Below are positions 1-9,150 of a stretch of 64,000 nucleotides of DNA, in pieces. The notes below the pieces were generated by a model. The model ran no database searches and was not told the DNA's origin. It saw only the letters and a list, made by a program, of their open reading frames with translations. Source of the DNA: Microbacterium soli (GTDB lineage Bacteria; Actinomycetota; Actinomycetes; Actinomycetales; Microbacteriaceae); the NCBI RefSeq assembly GCF_039539005.1, contig NZ_BAABCP010000001.1, forward strand, positions 1,054,001-1,118,000, given 5' to 3'. The translations under genes and the position numbers were made by a program. Each line of letters begins with the position of its first letter. The first letter of the stretch is position 1.

Positions 1-47
1 GCGACCGGCCCGACGGGGCGGCGCCCGCCGCCGGTAGGCTGTCGGGC

Positions 48-1325
48 ATGAAGATGCTGATCCTCGGCTCCGGTGCGCGCGAGCACGCGATCATCCTTTC
101 CCTGCGCTCCGAGGAGGTCGAGCACGAGATCTTCGCCGCGCCCGGCAACGCCGGCATCGCGCAGGACGCCACCCTCGTCGACGTGGACATGCTCGACGGC
201 GCGGCTGTCGCGGCGTTCGCGAACGAGCACGGCATCGACCTCGTCGTCATCGGCCCGGAGGCCCCGCTCGTCGCCGGTGTCGCCGACTCGCTGCGCGAGC
301 GCGGGATCCCGGTGTTCGGGCCCGGCAGGGTCGCCGCCCAGCTGGAGGGCTCGAAGGCGTTCGCCAAGCGGATCATGGATGCCGCGGGCGTGCCGACGGG
401 GAAGGCCGTGCGCGCGGCGACGATCGCCGAGGTCGAGGCCGCCTTCGACGAGCTCGGCTCGCCGCACGTCGTCAAGGCGGACGGCCTCGCCTCGGGCAAG
501 GGCGTCATCGTCACGACCGACCGTGCCGAGGCTCTCGCGCACGCCGAGCGCTACCTGCCCGCCGGTCCCGTGCTCGTCGAGGAGTTCCTCACCGGCCCGG
601 AGGTCTCGCTGTTCTTCCTCAGCGACGGCGACACCGTGCGCCCGCTGGCCCCCGCGCAGGACTTCAAGCGCGCGCTGGACGGTGACGGCGGCCCGAACAC
701 CGGCGGCATGGGCGCCTACTCGCCGCTGCCGTGGCTGGCCGACGACTTCGGCAGCGTGCAGGCGTTCGTCGACGAGGTGACCGAGACGATCGCCCTGCCC
801 GTGATCCGCCGGCTCGACGCCGAGGGCACGCCGTTCATCGGTCTGCTCTACGCCGGGCTGATCCTCACCCCCGCCGGGGTGCGCGTGATCGAGTTCAACG
901 CCCGGTTCGGCGATCCGGAGACGCAGGTCGTCCTGCCGCGGCTGCGCACCCCGCTGTCGCGGCTGCTGCTGTCGGCGGCATCCGGGCATCTCGAGGACGA
1001 ACCGGCGCCGGAGTTCTCCGACGACGTCGCGATCACCGTCGTGCTCGCCAGCGAGGGCTACCCCGAGGCGCCCCAGACGGGTCGCATGATCGAGGGCCTC
1101 GCCGATGCGGCATCCGTCGACGGGGTGCAGCTCGTGCACGCCGCCACCGGCGCTCCGGATGCCCCCGGCGGCGCGCTCATCGCCACGGGCGGGCGGGTGC
1201 TGAACGTCGTCGCGACGGGTGCCGACTTCACGGATGCCAGGACCCGCGCCTACGAGGCGATCGGCCGCATCTCGCTGGAGGGTGCGCACTACCGGCACGA
1301 TATCGCGGCGCGCGTCGCGCAGTAG
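48..1325 (+). CDS. purD: Phosphoribosylamine--glycine ligase (GAR synthetase)
   Basis: Second step of de novo purine synthesis: joins glycine to 5-phosphoribosylamine with ATP to give GAR, in the cytosol. The 425-residue product has the family's usual length. Visible marks are the N-terminal ILGSGAREHA motif (residues 5-14), an ATP-grasp domain from about residue 101 with KADGLASGKG (143-152), NTGGMGAYSP (217-226) and EFNARFGDPE near 282-291. The ATG at 48 has no Shine-Dalgarno, but a TAGGCT box at 35-40 lies 7 bp upstream, which suggests a leaderless message. It faces the convergent MFS gene across a strong hairpin. purC, purS-purQ, apt and a purH-type gene are elsewhere in this window as separate units. 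Identification is secure. Confidence 0.97.
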   Translation: MKMLILGSGAREHAIILSLRSEEVEHEIFAAPGNAGIAQDATLVDVDMLDGAAVAAFANEHGIDLVVIGPEAPLVAGVADSLRERGIPVFGPGRVAAQLEGSKAFAKRIMDAAGVPTGKAVRAATIAEVEAAFDELGSPHVVKADGLASGKGVIVTTDRAEALAHAERYLPAGPVLVEEFLTGPEVSLFFLSDGDTVRPLAPAQDFKRALDGDGGPNTGGMGAYSPLPWLADDFGSVQAFVDEVTETIALPVIRRLDAEGTPFIGLLYAGLILTPAGVRVIEFNARFGDPETQVVLPRLRTPLSRLLLSAASGHLEDEPAPEFSDDVAITVVLASEGYPEAPQTGRMIEGLADAASVDGVQLVHAATGAPDAPGGALIATGGRVLNVVATGADFTDARTRAYEAIGRISLEGAHYRHDIAARVAQ

Positions 1326-1335
1326 CCGCCGGGTG

Positions 1336-1368
1336 ATCGGCATCCGCCCGCGCACGGCGGATGCCGAT
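1336..1368. terminator. Perfect 13-bp stem hairpin between convergent genes
   Basis: Left arm 1336-1348 and right arm 1356-1368 are exact reverse complements with a 7-nt loop. It lies 11 bp past the purD stop and before the end of the leftward MFS gene, so it could stop transcription from both sides. No U tract follows, as is common in high-G+C actinobacteria. Confidence 0.65.
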
Positions 1369-1415
1369 GCGGGAGCGGGACGTGGACGTGGCGGGCCCGG
1401 ATGCCGAACGGCGGG

Positions 1416-2942
1416 TCAGCGCAGCTCGTCCGCGCTCCTGCCCTTGTAGCGGCCGATGAACACGGCGGCGATGAGGGCGATGGCCAGCACGCCCGCCGGC
1501 AGCAGCATGGCCTGCGCCATGCCCGCCGAGAAGCCCTCCGCCACGGCATCCGGCATCCGTCCGCCCGCGAGCCCGGCCGGTGCCCGGTCGAGCCCGGGCA
1601 GGTTCGCCTCCAGGCGCGCCTGCATGAACGCGGCGATCGCCGAGGAGCCGACGACGGAGCCGATCGTGCGCGTGGTGTTGTAGATGCCGGCGCCCGCCCC
1701 GGCCTGCCGCGGCGGCAGGTTGCGGGTGGCCTCCGTGGCCAGCGGCCCCCACATGCCGGCGTTGCCGACGCCCAGCAGCGCGGACGACAGCAGGAACATC
1801 CAGGTCGGGGTGTCCATGTTCATCAGGGTGGCGTTCCACAGCACGCCCCCGGCCACGCACGCCAGCCCCGGCACGAGGATGAAACGCGGGTCGACGCGGT
1901 CCAGCAGCGCCCCGGCGAACGACGCCAGCACCCCGGAGATGACCGCCATCGGGACCATCAGCAGCGCCGCCTCGGTCGGTGTCAGACCGCGCGCCAGCTG
2001 CAGGAAGAACATGAACGGCAGCGACATGCTCGTCACCGTGAAGCCCACAGCGGCGATGCCGAGGTTGGATGCCGAGAAGTTGCGGTCCCGGAACAGCCCG
2101 AGCGGCACGAGCGCTTCGCTCTTCGTCCGCCACTGCTGCAGCACGAAGACGATCAGCAGCACGATGCCCGCGGCGATCATCCCCCACACCGTGACGGGGC
2201 CGACGATGACCCCCCAGTCGTGCTTCTGACCCTCCTGGAGCCCGAACACGATGAGGAACAGCGAGAGCGCGCTGAGCACGACGCCGACATGGTCGAAGCG
2301 GTGCGCATGGGTCGGCAGCCGCGGCACGAGGATCCCTGCCAGGACGAAGCCGATGACCCCCACCGGAACATTGATGAAGAAGATCCACTCCCAGCCGAAG
2401 CCGTCGACCAGCAGTCCGCCCAGCAGCGGGCCGACCAGCGTCGCGACGCCGGCGGTGGCGCCCCACAACCCCATCGCGGCGCCGCGGCGCTCCGGCGGGA
2501 AGGTGCGGGTGATGACCGCCATGGTCTGCGGTGTCATGCACGCGGCGCCGAGTCCCTGCACGGCGCGGGCGATGATCAGACCCACCAGGGTGGTGGACAG
2601 ACCGCACCACAGCGAGGCGCCGGTGAAGATCACCAGTCCGATGAGGTAGACGTTCTTGGGGCCGAACCTGTCGCCGAGTCGGCCGGTGATCAGCAGCGGC
2701 ACCGCATAGGCCAGCAGGTAGGCGCTGGTGACCCACACGACGTTGTCGAGGTTGTTGGTGTCGGGGTCGAGCGCGGCCTTGATGGCGGGGTTGGCCACCG
2801 AGACGATCGTCGTGTCCACGAGGATCATGAAGAACCCGATCACCAGCGCCCACAGAGCGGGCCACGGGCTGCGCGGCCTGTGGCCGTGCGCATGCGTGTC
2901 GGTCGACGGCCCACTGGTCGCGGACGGCGTGGGTTCTGTCAT
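1416..2942 (-). CDS. MFS drug exporter, DHA2 (EmrB/QacA) family
   Basis: A 508-residue polytopic membrane protein of the 14-helix drug:proton antiporter family. GRLGDRFGPKN is the cytoplasmic motif A after helix 2, and GPLLGGLLVDGFGW is the antiporter motif C around helix 5. The family exports hydrophobic drugs or dyes; the substrate here cannot be read. The reading frame is open further upstream, but the start chosen (ATG at 2942) overlaps the PadR stop as ATGA, so the two genes are translationally coupled. Control by the upstream PadR repressor is likely. Family call secure, substrate unknown. Confidence 0.9.
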   Translation of the reverse strand: MTEPTPSATSGPSTDTHAHGHRPRSPWPALWALVIGFFMILVDTTIVSVANPAIKAALDPDTNNLDNVVWVTSAYLLAYAVPLLITGRLGDRFGPKNVYLIGLVIFTGASLWCGLSTTLVGLIIARAVQGLGAACMTPQTMAVITRTFPPERRGAAMGLWGATAGVATLVGPLLGGLLVDGFGWEWIFFINVPVGVIGFVLAGILVPRLPTHAHRFDHVGVVLSALSLFLIVFGLQEGQKHDWGVIVGPVTVWGMIAAGIVLLIVFVLQQWRTKSEALVPLGLFRDRNFSASNLGIAAVGFTVTSMSLPFMFFLQLARGLTPTEAALLMVPMAVISGVLASFAGALLDRVDPRFILVPGLACVAGGVLWNATLMNMDTPTWMFLLSSALLGVGNAGMWGPLATEATRNLPPRQAGAGAGIYNTTRTIGSVVGSSAIAAFMQARLEANLPGLDRAPAGLAGGRMPDAVAEGFSAGMAQAMLLPAGVLAIALIAAVFIGRYKGRSADELR

Positions 2943-3592
2943 CGGCGTGGCGCCTTTCGCTGTGCGGTGCTGCCCGCGGTATGGGTCTGTGAGGGTCGGA
3001 GAGGCACGGATGCCGGGGAAGTGGTGTCTCCGCCCCATGCGAAATCCGGGTCGGCCAGGCGCTCGATCACGCGTGCGGTCCAGTCCAGCTCGGCACGCAG
3101 CAGGGTGACATGCAGGTCGACTTCGATGAGGAACTGATCGGGGACGAGACGCGCGCGAGCCTCGGCCAGCCTGTCTTGAAGCTCATCGTGCTCGTGCTGC
3201 AGGGCCTGCCGCCGAGCGCCGAGCAGTTCGAGCACTTCAGCGCGAGGCAGGTTGTGAGCCTCAGCGAGCGCCACCCGGAATTCGGCGGTGCGATCGGCGG
3301 TGCCGAGCCCCGTGCGCACCCAGTCGGTGAGAACGCCGAGAGCCGACGACTGAAGCGTGTAGATCGTGCGTTCCGGACGGTTGCCGTCGCGGTCCACGCC
3401 CACCTCGGCGATGAGCCCGTCCCGCTCGAGCCGGGAGACGGTGTGATAGAACGTGCCGTTGCTGACCCGGACGATACGGTCGTCCTGGCGCTTGCGCATC
3501 AGCCGCATCATCTCGTACGGATGCATGTCTCCTTCGGCGAGCAGCGCGAGCACCATGGCGCCCAGGGGCGTCAGCTTCGCGGCATCCGACAT
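2939..3592 (-). CDS. PadR-family transcriptional regulator
   Basis: 217 residues. The N-terminal winged helix is typical of PadR: a LALLAEGDMHPYEM stretch, then a GTFYHTVSRLERDGLI recognition region at about 46-61 and a basic wing. The C-terminal half is helical, as in the Vir/AphA dimerisation domain. PadR proteins commonly repress the efflux pump gene beside them and are released by the pump's substrates. Here the exporter gene follows with an ATGA overlap, and a perfect palindrome lies 15 bp upstream of the start. This suggests an autoregulated repressor-pump operon. Confidence 0.93.
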   Translation of the reverse strand: MSDAAKLTPLGAMVLALLAEGDMHPYEMMRLMRKRQDDRIVRVSNGTFYHTVSRLERDGLIAEVGVDRDGNRPERTIYTLQSSALGVLTDWVRTGLGTADRTAEFRVALAEAHNLPRAEVLELLGARRQALQHEHDELQDRLAEARARLVPDQFLIEVDLHVTLLRAELDWTARVIERLADPDFAWGGDTTSPASVPLRPSQTHTAGSTAQRKAPRR

Positions 3593-3607
3593 CTATTCCA
3601 CCTCGAT

Positions 3608-3623
3608 TAGTCCATATGGACTA
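3608..3623. promoter_or_regulatory. 16-bp perfect palindrome, probable PadR operator
   Basis: TAGTCCATATGGACTA is its own reverse complement and sits directly upstream of the padR-type gene. Position and symmetry fit an autoregulatory site for that repressor. Binding is inferred. Confidence 0.65.
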
Positions 3624-3722
3624 GCGCATCGGGGCGAGCATCACACCGCAAGAGCTCATGCTGTGGGGGCGGCCCTTCGCGACGTTCCCGAGACACGGGA
3701 GACTCACACCTCCGGCGGCTAC

Positions 3723-4040
3723 GTGACGGTCGAGATCGCCTCACCGGACGACGCGGCCACGGTGTTCGAAACCATCCGGAGCATGCCGGAGTTCACAGAG
3801 CTGCGGCGCTTCTCACTGGAGGTTCCGTTCAGCTTCAGTGTCTCCGACGACCCCGCGGGGTTCGCCGAGGCGCTGGATGTCGGGCTGGCCGCAGCCGCGC
3901 TGCCGCCGGTGATTCGAGCCGAGGCGCGTCGGAAGGTTCCGGATCGGATCGTGCTCGAAGAACCGATCACGACGCGCACTGCCGCGGATCGCGCATTCAC
4001 CGCCGCGCTCATCAGGGTGTGGAACGACACCGCAGAGTGA
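3723..4040 (+). CDS. Small hypothetical protein
   Basis: About 105 residues beginning VTVEIASPDDAATVF, with a later RIVLEEPI stretch and a helical C-terminus ending WNDTAE. The alternation of short strands and helices looks like a small alpha/beta fold, but I do not recognise a family. The start is uncertain: GTG at 3723 gives a natural N-terminal strand, while an in-frame GTG at 3663 would add 20 residues. Neither has a convincing ribosome binding site. Codon usage matches the neighbours. It lies between the PadR promoter and purC, 30 bp before the latter. Confidence 0.55.
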   Translation: MTVEIASPDDAATVFETIRSMPEFTELRRFSLEVPFSFSVSDDPAGFAEALDVGLAAAALPPVIRAEARRKVPDRIVLEEPITTRTAADRAFTAALIRVWNDTAE

Positions 4041-4070
4041 CGGCCCCGTCGCGGATGCCATGATGGACCC

Positions 4071-4934
4071 GTGAGCTCACCTCTTCAGATCCCCGGCTGG
4101 CGGCACATCTACTCCGGCAAGGTCCGCGACCTGTACGCCTCGGAGGACCCGGGAGACACCAGGATCCTGGTCGTCGCGTCCGACCGGGTGAGCGCCTTCG
4201 ACTTCGTGCTCTCCCCCGGCATCCCGCACAAGGGCGAGCTGCTCACCACTCTCAGCAGCTGGTGGTTCGACCGACTCGACGACGTGCCGAACCACATCGC
4301 CCCCGGGGAGCTCCCGGATGCCGTGGCCGGGCGCGCCATGCTGGCGATGGCCCTGGAGATGCTGCCCATCGAATGCGTGGTGCGCGGGTACATCACCGGC
4401 TCCGGGTGGTTGGAGTACGAGCACAGCGGCACGGTGTGCGGCATCCCGCTGCCCGCCGGGCTGCGCAACGGCGACCGCCTCCCCGAGCCGCTGTTCACCC
4501 CCGCGTACAAGGCGCCGATGGGCGAGCACGATGAGAACATCACGTTCGAGAAGGTGGTCGAGCTCGTCGGCGCGGAGCGCGCCGCCCAGCTGCGCGACAC
4601 CTCGCTGGCCGTGTATGCGCGCGCGGCCGCCATCGCCGAGGAGAAGGGCCTGATCCTCGCCGACACGAAGTTCGAGTTCGGCACGGACGCCGATGGCATC
4701 CTGCGACTGGCCGACGAGGTGCTCACGAGCGACTCCTCGCGGTACTGGGATGCGGAGACCTGGCGGACCGGTGCGACGCCCGAGGAGCGGATGGCGAGCT
4801 TCGACAAGCAGATCGTGCGCGACTGGCTGGCCGCGCACTGGGACAGGCAGGGCGAACCGCCGGAGCTGCCGGCCGACATCGTCGAGCGGACCGCCGACCG
4901 CTACCGCGAGCTGATCGGGCGCCTGACCTCCTGA
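4071..4934 (+). CDS. purC: SAICAR synthase
   Basis: Condenses CAIR with aspartate using ATP to form SAICAR in purine synthesis. The 287-residue length is normal for the longer actinobacterial form. Family signatures are YSGKVRDLY near residue 14, SDRVSAFDF (38-46), ECVVRGYITGSGWLEY (101-116) and LADTKFEFG plus LADEVLTSDSSRYW in the C-terminal half. The start is GTG at 4071, preceded 6 bp upstream by a CATGAT -10-like box, so the message may be leaderless. It is separated from purD by the exporter operon. Confidence 0.96.
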   Translation: MSSPLQIPGWRHIYSGKVRDLYASEDPGDTRILVVASDRVSAFDFVLSPGIPHKGELLTTLSSWWFDRLDDVPNHIAPGELPDAVAGRAMLAMALEMLPIECVVRGYITGSGWLEYEHSGTVCGIPLPAGLRNGDRLPEPLFTPAYKAPMGEHDENITFEKVVELVGAERAAQLRDTSLAVYARAAAIAEEKGLILADTKFEFGTDADGILRLADEVLTSDSSRYWDAETWRTGATPEERMASFDKQIVRDWLAAHWDRQGEPPELPADIVERTADRYRELIGRLTS

Positions 4935-5005
4935 GCCGCGAGTGCGCACCCGATAGGGTTCTCTCGATCCAGGTTTCTGGCCACCCCACCTCTTGAGGAG
5001 CCCCC

Positions 5006-6349
5006 ATGCCGCTGTGGAAGATCCACGGCGACGGTCGCACTGTCGCGCCCGACGCCGTCGTCCGCCCCGATGAACGCCTGAACTGGCCCGCGACCATCGC
5101 GATCGGCGTGCAGCACGTCGTCGCGATGTTCGGCGCCACCTTCCTGGTGCCGATCCTGACCGGTTTCCCCGTGCCCACCACCCTGCTGTTCAGCGGCGTC
5201 GGCACCCTCCTGTTCCTGCTGGTCACACGCAACAAGCTGCCCAGCTACCTGGGCTCGTCCTTCGCGTTCATCGCCCCGGTCACCGCAGCCACCGCCGCGA
5301 ACGCCTCCGGTGCGAGTGACGGCATGGGTGCAGCGCTGGCGGGCATCGTCGCCGTCGGCGTGCTCCTGGCCATCGTCGGCGTGGTCGTGCACACCGCCGG
5401 AGTGAAGTGGGTCGACCGCTTCCTGCCACCCGTACTGGCGGGGACCATCGTGGCGCTGATCGGGTTCAACCTCGCCGGCGCCGCACACCAGAACTTCGCC
5501 GCCGCGCCGGTGACCGCGACGTTCACCCTCGCGATCACGATCCTATTCGCCGTCGTGTTCCGCGGGTTCCTCGGCCGCATCTCGATCTTCCTCGGCGTGA
5601 TCGCCGGGTACATCTTCGCGGCCTTCCGGGGCGAGCTGGACTTCAGCAAGGTGGACGAGGCGGCCTGGGTCGGGCTGCCCACGTTCCACCTGCCCGACTT
5701 CGCCAGCTCCGGCACCTGGGCGACGATGGCCATGTTCCTCCCCGTCGTGCTGGTCCTCATCGCCGAGAACGTCGGGCACGTGCGGGGCGTCGCGACGATG
5801 GTCGAGGATCCGAAGATCAACGAGCACACCGGCAGGGCGCTCATCGCCGACGGCATCTCGACCACGCTGGCCGGGTTCTTCGGCGGCTCGGGAACGACCA
5901 CCTACGGCGAGAACATCGGCGTGATGGCCTCCACCCGCGTCTACTCCACGGCCGCGTACTGGGTGGCCGGGATCACCGCGATCCTGCTGAGCATGTCACC
6001 GAAGTTCGGAGAGATCATCAACTCCGTCCCCGCCGGCGTGCTCGGCGGCATCACCACCGCCCTGTACGGCCTGATCGGCGTGATCGGGGTGAAGATCTGG
6101 GTGGACAACAAGGTCGACTTCTCGCGCCCGGTCAACCAGTACACCGCCGCGGTCGCACTCATCATGGCGGTGGGCGGGTACGCGATCGTCGGGGAGAACG
6201 GCTTCGAGCTCGGCGGCATCGTCATCGCGACCGTCGCGGCGATCGTCATCTACCACGGCGGCAACGCCATCGCACGGTTGCGCAGGACCGGCGCCGACGA
6301 CCCGAAGCCGCTGGCCGGCGTGGGCGCCCCCGGCGGCGACCCCGCCTGA
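5006..6349 (+). CDS. NCS2 uracil/xanthine permease
   Basis: 447-residue membrane protein of the nucleobase:cation symporter-2 family, similar to UraA/PyrP. Signatures include an early QHVVAMFGATFLVP segment, LGSSFAFIAPV in helix 3, AENVGHVRGV, and GSGTTTYGENIGVMA, which corresponds to the substrate-binding half-helix region. About 14 helices are visible. It would import uracil or a related base with protons. A TTGAGGAG ribosome binding site precedes the ATG. Its position after purC suggests a nucleobase salvage role, but uracil versus xanthine cannot be decided by eye. Confidence 0.9.
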   Translation: MPLWKIHGDGRTVAPDAVVRPDERLNWPATIAIGVQHVVAMFGATFLVPILTGFPVPTTLLFSGVGTLLFLLVTRNKLPSYLGSSFAFIAPVTAATAANASGASDGMGAALAGIVAVGVLLAIVGVVVHTAGVKWVDRFLPPVLAGTIVALIGFNLAGAAHQNFAAAPVTATFTLAITILFAVVFRGFLGRISIFLGVIAGYIFAAFRGELDFSKVDEAAWVGLPTFHLPDFASSGTWATMAMFLPVVLVLIAENVGHVRGVATMVEDPKINEHTGRALIADGISTTLAGFFGGSGTTTYGENIGVMASTRVYSTAAYWVAGITAILLSMSPKFGEIINSVPAGVLGGITTALYGLIGVIGVKIWVDNKVDFSRPVNQYTAAVALIMAVGGYAIVGENGFELGGIVIATVAAIVIYHGGNAIARLRRTGADDPKPLAGVGAPGGDPA

Positions 6350-6431
6350 CCCCGGCATCCGGCGCGGCGAGGCCGGCCCGCACCGCGCCTCGCCTGCCGC
6401 CCCGCCGAGCCCCCTCCCCGCGCGCATTCAC

Positions 6432-6506
6432 CGAGAACAGGAGATTCGCCGAGAACAGGACCGCATCCGCGAGATCATCCTGTTCCGGCCGAATCTCCTG
6501 TTCTCG
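6432..6506. repeat. Long hairpin repeat, copy 1
   Basis: Left arm 6432-6460 and right arm 6478-6506 form an inverted repeat. The outer 17 bp (CGAGAACAGGAGATTCG) pair perfectly and GAACAGGA pairs again further in. GAGAACAGGA occurs twice in the left arm, 18 bp apart. A second copy with the same outer stem lies at 8992-9067. The two copies bracket the pxp operon. Confidence 0.85.
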
Positions 6507-6545
6507 CGCACGGTCACACGGGTCGACCGACTGCAGGAGCGCGCG

Positions 6546-8111
6546 TCAGCGACCCGCATCCACCCGCCGGAAGCGGATGCGGGCGCCCGGCGGCAGCTGG
6601 CCGGCGAGGTCGAGGCAGCGGTCGGTGAGCGCCGCGATGATCGGGTAGCCGCCGGTGAGCGGGTGATCGGCGAGGAACAGCACGGGCTGCCCGTCGGCGG
6701 GCACCTGGAGCGCTCCGGTGACGGCGCCCTCACTGGGAAGCTCCCCGGCGACGGCCCGCGCGAGCGGCTCCTCGCCGTGCAGTCGGATGCCGACGCGGTC
6801 CGAGCGCGGCGTGACGGTCCAGTCCTGTCCGGTCAGAGCGGCGACGGCGGCCGGCGTGAACCAGTCGTCGCGCGGCCCCGCGGTGATCTCGAGCTCGACG
6901 AGATCACCGGATGCCGGGAGCGCGCGCGGCAGCGGATGCGGGTCGACGGCCTGCCGGGGTTCCGGGCCGATGCGGAGGACGTCTCCGGCCCGCAGCGGCG
7001 CGGGACCGAGGCCGGCGAGGGTGTCTGTGGCCGCGCTGCCCAATGCCCGCTCGGCGAGGATGCCGCCGCGCACGGCGATGACGCTGCGCAGACCGTGGGT
7101 CGGCTCTCCGATCACGAGCCCGTCGCCGCGGGAGACGGCGAACGGGGCGCCGTGCGGCGCGGAGCGGCCGATGCCGTCGGCATCCATCAGCGTCAGGTCA
7201 CCGATCGCCCCCGCGACCGCCACCACCCCGTCCAGGCGGAACCGCAGCTCCGCACCGCCCACGCTCTCCAGCACGGCGGCTCCAGGGGGATTGCCGACGG
7301 CGCGGTTCGCGTCGCGCATCGCCGTGCGGTCGGCTGTGCCGGATGCCGAGACCCCGAGCGCCGCGTACCCTGGCCGCCCCGGATCCTGCACGAGCAGCTG
7401 CAGGGAGGGACGGATGACCTCCAGGCTTCGGCCTCCTGCCTCACCGGCCGGGTTCTCGCGCAGGTCCCCGCCCGCAGAGCGCTCGGCCGGACGGATCCGT
7501 CCGCGCTGCGCCGTCGTGAACCGGACCGACGTGCCCGGCGTCAGCAGCGCAGGCGGGTCGCGGTCGATGTCCCACATGACCGCCTCGGTGCGCCCGATCA
7601 ACTGCCAGCCGCCGGGGCTGGAGCGCGGGTACACCCCGGTGAACCGTCCGGCGAGGGCCACGGCGCCGGCGGGCACCCGGGTGCGCGGCGTCGCCCGTCG
7701 TGCCACGTCGAAGAGCGGGTCGTCCCCGATGAGGTAGCCGAACCCGGGCGCGAAGCCGGAGAAGGCGACCCGCCATCCGGCACGCTGATGACGCCGCACG
7801 ACCTCCTCGGTCGAGACGCCCAGCATCGCGGCGACCTCGTCGAGATCCTCGCCGTCGTACTGCACGGGGATGGTCACCTCGCCCGTCGCCGGCATCCGCG
7901 TCCCGGTCGGCGCGGTCTCCCGCAGCACGGCGGCCAGCCGCCGCGCGGAGATGCGGCTCGGGTCGAAGCGGACGAGCACCGTCCGCGCGCCGGGGATGCG
8001 CTCGACCACACCCGGCGTCCCCTCCCAGGCGAGGTTCAGCCGCATCGCCTCATCGAGGTCAGACGCCTCCACCAGCAGGGCGCGATCGGATGCCGTGAGA
8101 ATGCGCATCAC
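6546..8111 (-). CDS. 5-oxoprolinase subunits B and C, fused
   Basis: 521 residues joining two proteins that are separate in Escherichia coli and Bacillus. Residues 1 to about 205 are PxpB/KipI-like, with GFAPGFGYL at 119-127. From about 229 the PxpC/KipA-like part begins, with QDPGRPGYAALGVSASGTAD at 242-261. Together with PxpA these subunits use ATP to open 5-oxoproline (pyroglutamate), a damage product of glutamine and glutamate, to glutamate in the cytosol. The gene follows pxpA by 21 bp in one operon. Older annotations call such fusions allophanate hydrolase or urea amidolyase-related; the pxpA partner favours 5-oxoprolinase. Confidence 0.9.
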   Translation of the reverse strand: MMRILTASDRALLVEASDLDEAMRLNLAWEGTPGVVERIPGARTVLVRFDPSRISARRLAAVLRETAPTGTRMPATGEVTIPVQYDGEDLDEVAAMLGVSTEEVVRRHQRAGWRVAFSGFAPGFGYLIGDDPLFDVARRATPRTRVPAGAVALAGRFTGVYPRSSPGGWQLIGRTEAVMWDIDRDPPALLTPGTSVRFTTAQRGRIRPAERSAGGDLRENPAGEAGGRSLEVIRPSLQLLVQDPGRPGYAALGVSASGTADRTAMRDANRAVGNPPGAAVLESVGGAELRFRLDGVVAVAGAIGDLTLMDADGIGRSAPHGAPFAVSRGDGLVIGEPTHGLRSVIAVRGGILAERALGSAATDTLAGLGPAPLRAGDVLRIGPEPRQAVDPHPLPRALPASGDLVELEITAGPRDDWFTPAAVAALTGQDWTVTPRSDRVGIRLHGEEPLARAVAGELPSEGAVTGALQVPADGQPVLFLADHPLTGGYPIIAALTDRCLDLAGQLPPGARIRFRRVDAGR

Positions 8112-8132
8112 GAATATTCCCCGATCGGCATA

Positions 8133-8927
8133 TCACACCGTCCCGCCGGACGGGCGGCCCGCGCCCCTCTGCGTGAACGGCGTGATCGCGATGCCGGCGG
8201 CCTGCAGCATCCGTCTGACCTCTCCCGCCATCGCCACCGAACCGGGCGTGTCCCCGTGCACGCAGATCGACTGCGCATCGATGCGCACCTCCGTGCCGTC
8301 GACGGCGCGGATCGCACCGGTCTCGACGAGGCGGACCATGCGCTCGGCGACGACGTGCGCGTCGTGCAGCACCGCGCCCGCCTGCGTGCGGGGGACGAGC
8401 CGCCCGTCGGGCAGATAGCCGCGGTCGGCGAAGGCCTCGGCGGCGACCTGCAGCCCCGCACGCCGAGCGACCTCGAGCGCCGTGCCGCCGGCGAGCCCCA
8501 GCAGCACGAGGCCCGGGTCGATCGCCCGGATCGCCGCCACGACATCCGCCGCCCTGCGCTCGTCGCGGGCGATGGCGTTGTACAGCGCACCGTGCGGCTT
8601 CACGTACGCGACGGCGCCGCCGACCGCCCGAGCCAGGCCCTCCAGCGCCCCCAGCTGATACTCGATGTGCGCCTGCAGGGTCGCGGAGTCGACGTCCACG
8701 TCGATGCGCCCGAAGTTCTCGTGATCGCGGTAGCCCGGATGCGCGCCGATCACGACCCCGCGCCGGACGGCCGCTGCCAGCGTGTCGCCGATGCCCTCGG
8801 GGCTGCCCGCGTGAAACCCGCACGACACATTCGCGCTCGTGACGACGGCGAGCATGGCCTCGTCGTCGCCCACGATGCGGTCGGGGGTGTTCTCGCCGAG
8901 GTCCGAGTTCAGGTCAATGGATGCCAT
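8133..8927 (-). CDS. pxpA: 5-oxoprolinase subunit A (LamB/YcsF family)
   Basis: 264 residues from the ATG at 8927, which has a GGAGGGAG ribosome binding site at good distance; the frame is open for six more codons upstream. DLNSDLGE near residues 4-11 and the [13 protein letters not shown] segment are hallmarks of the family, as are KPHGALYN and HGDTPGS. It supplies the ATP-dependent ring-opening component with PxpB and PxpC, whose fused gene follows. No dedicated transporter gene is adjacent. The operon lies between the two hairpin repeats. Confidence 0.94.
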   Translation of the reverse strand: MASIDLNSDLGENTPDRIVGDDEAMLAVVTSANVSCGFHAGSPEGIGDTLAAAVRRGVVIGAHPGYRDHENFGRIDVDVDSATLQAHIEYQLGALEGLARAVGGAVAYVKPHGALYNAIARDERRAADVVAAIRAIDPGLVLLGLAGGTALEVARRAGLQVAAEAFADRGYLPDGRLVPRTQAGAVLHDAHVVAERMVRLVETGAIRAVDGTEVRIDAQSICVHGDTPGSVAMAGEVRRMLQAAGIAITPFTQRGAGRPSGGTV

Positions 8928-8991
8928 CACGCGCTCCCTCCGCATCCGTCAGCGGTGTCTGCAGTTCACGATGCCATGTCTGCGGCTGGGC

Positions 8992-9067
8992 CGAGAACAG
9001 GAGATTCGCCGGGGACAGGACGATCTCGCACGGAATCGTCCTGTATCGGCCGAATCTCCTGTTCTCG
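8992..9067. repeat. Long hairpin repeat, copy 2
   Basis: Left arm 8992-9023 and right arm 9036-9067, 32 nt each with a 12-nt loop. The outer 17 bp are identical to those of copy 1 and the inner ACAGGACGA/TCGTCCTGT pairs too. It sits upstream of pxpA on the promoter side, whereas copy 1 lies downstream of pxpBC. Confidence 0.85.
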
Positions 9068-9150
9068 CGCGACGGTGTGTGCGCCGGGCCGCGAGGAGAG
9101 AGGACACGAGAACCGCACGGCGCCCACGCGACGCCCGGCGCACTGCCGCG

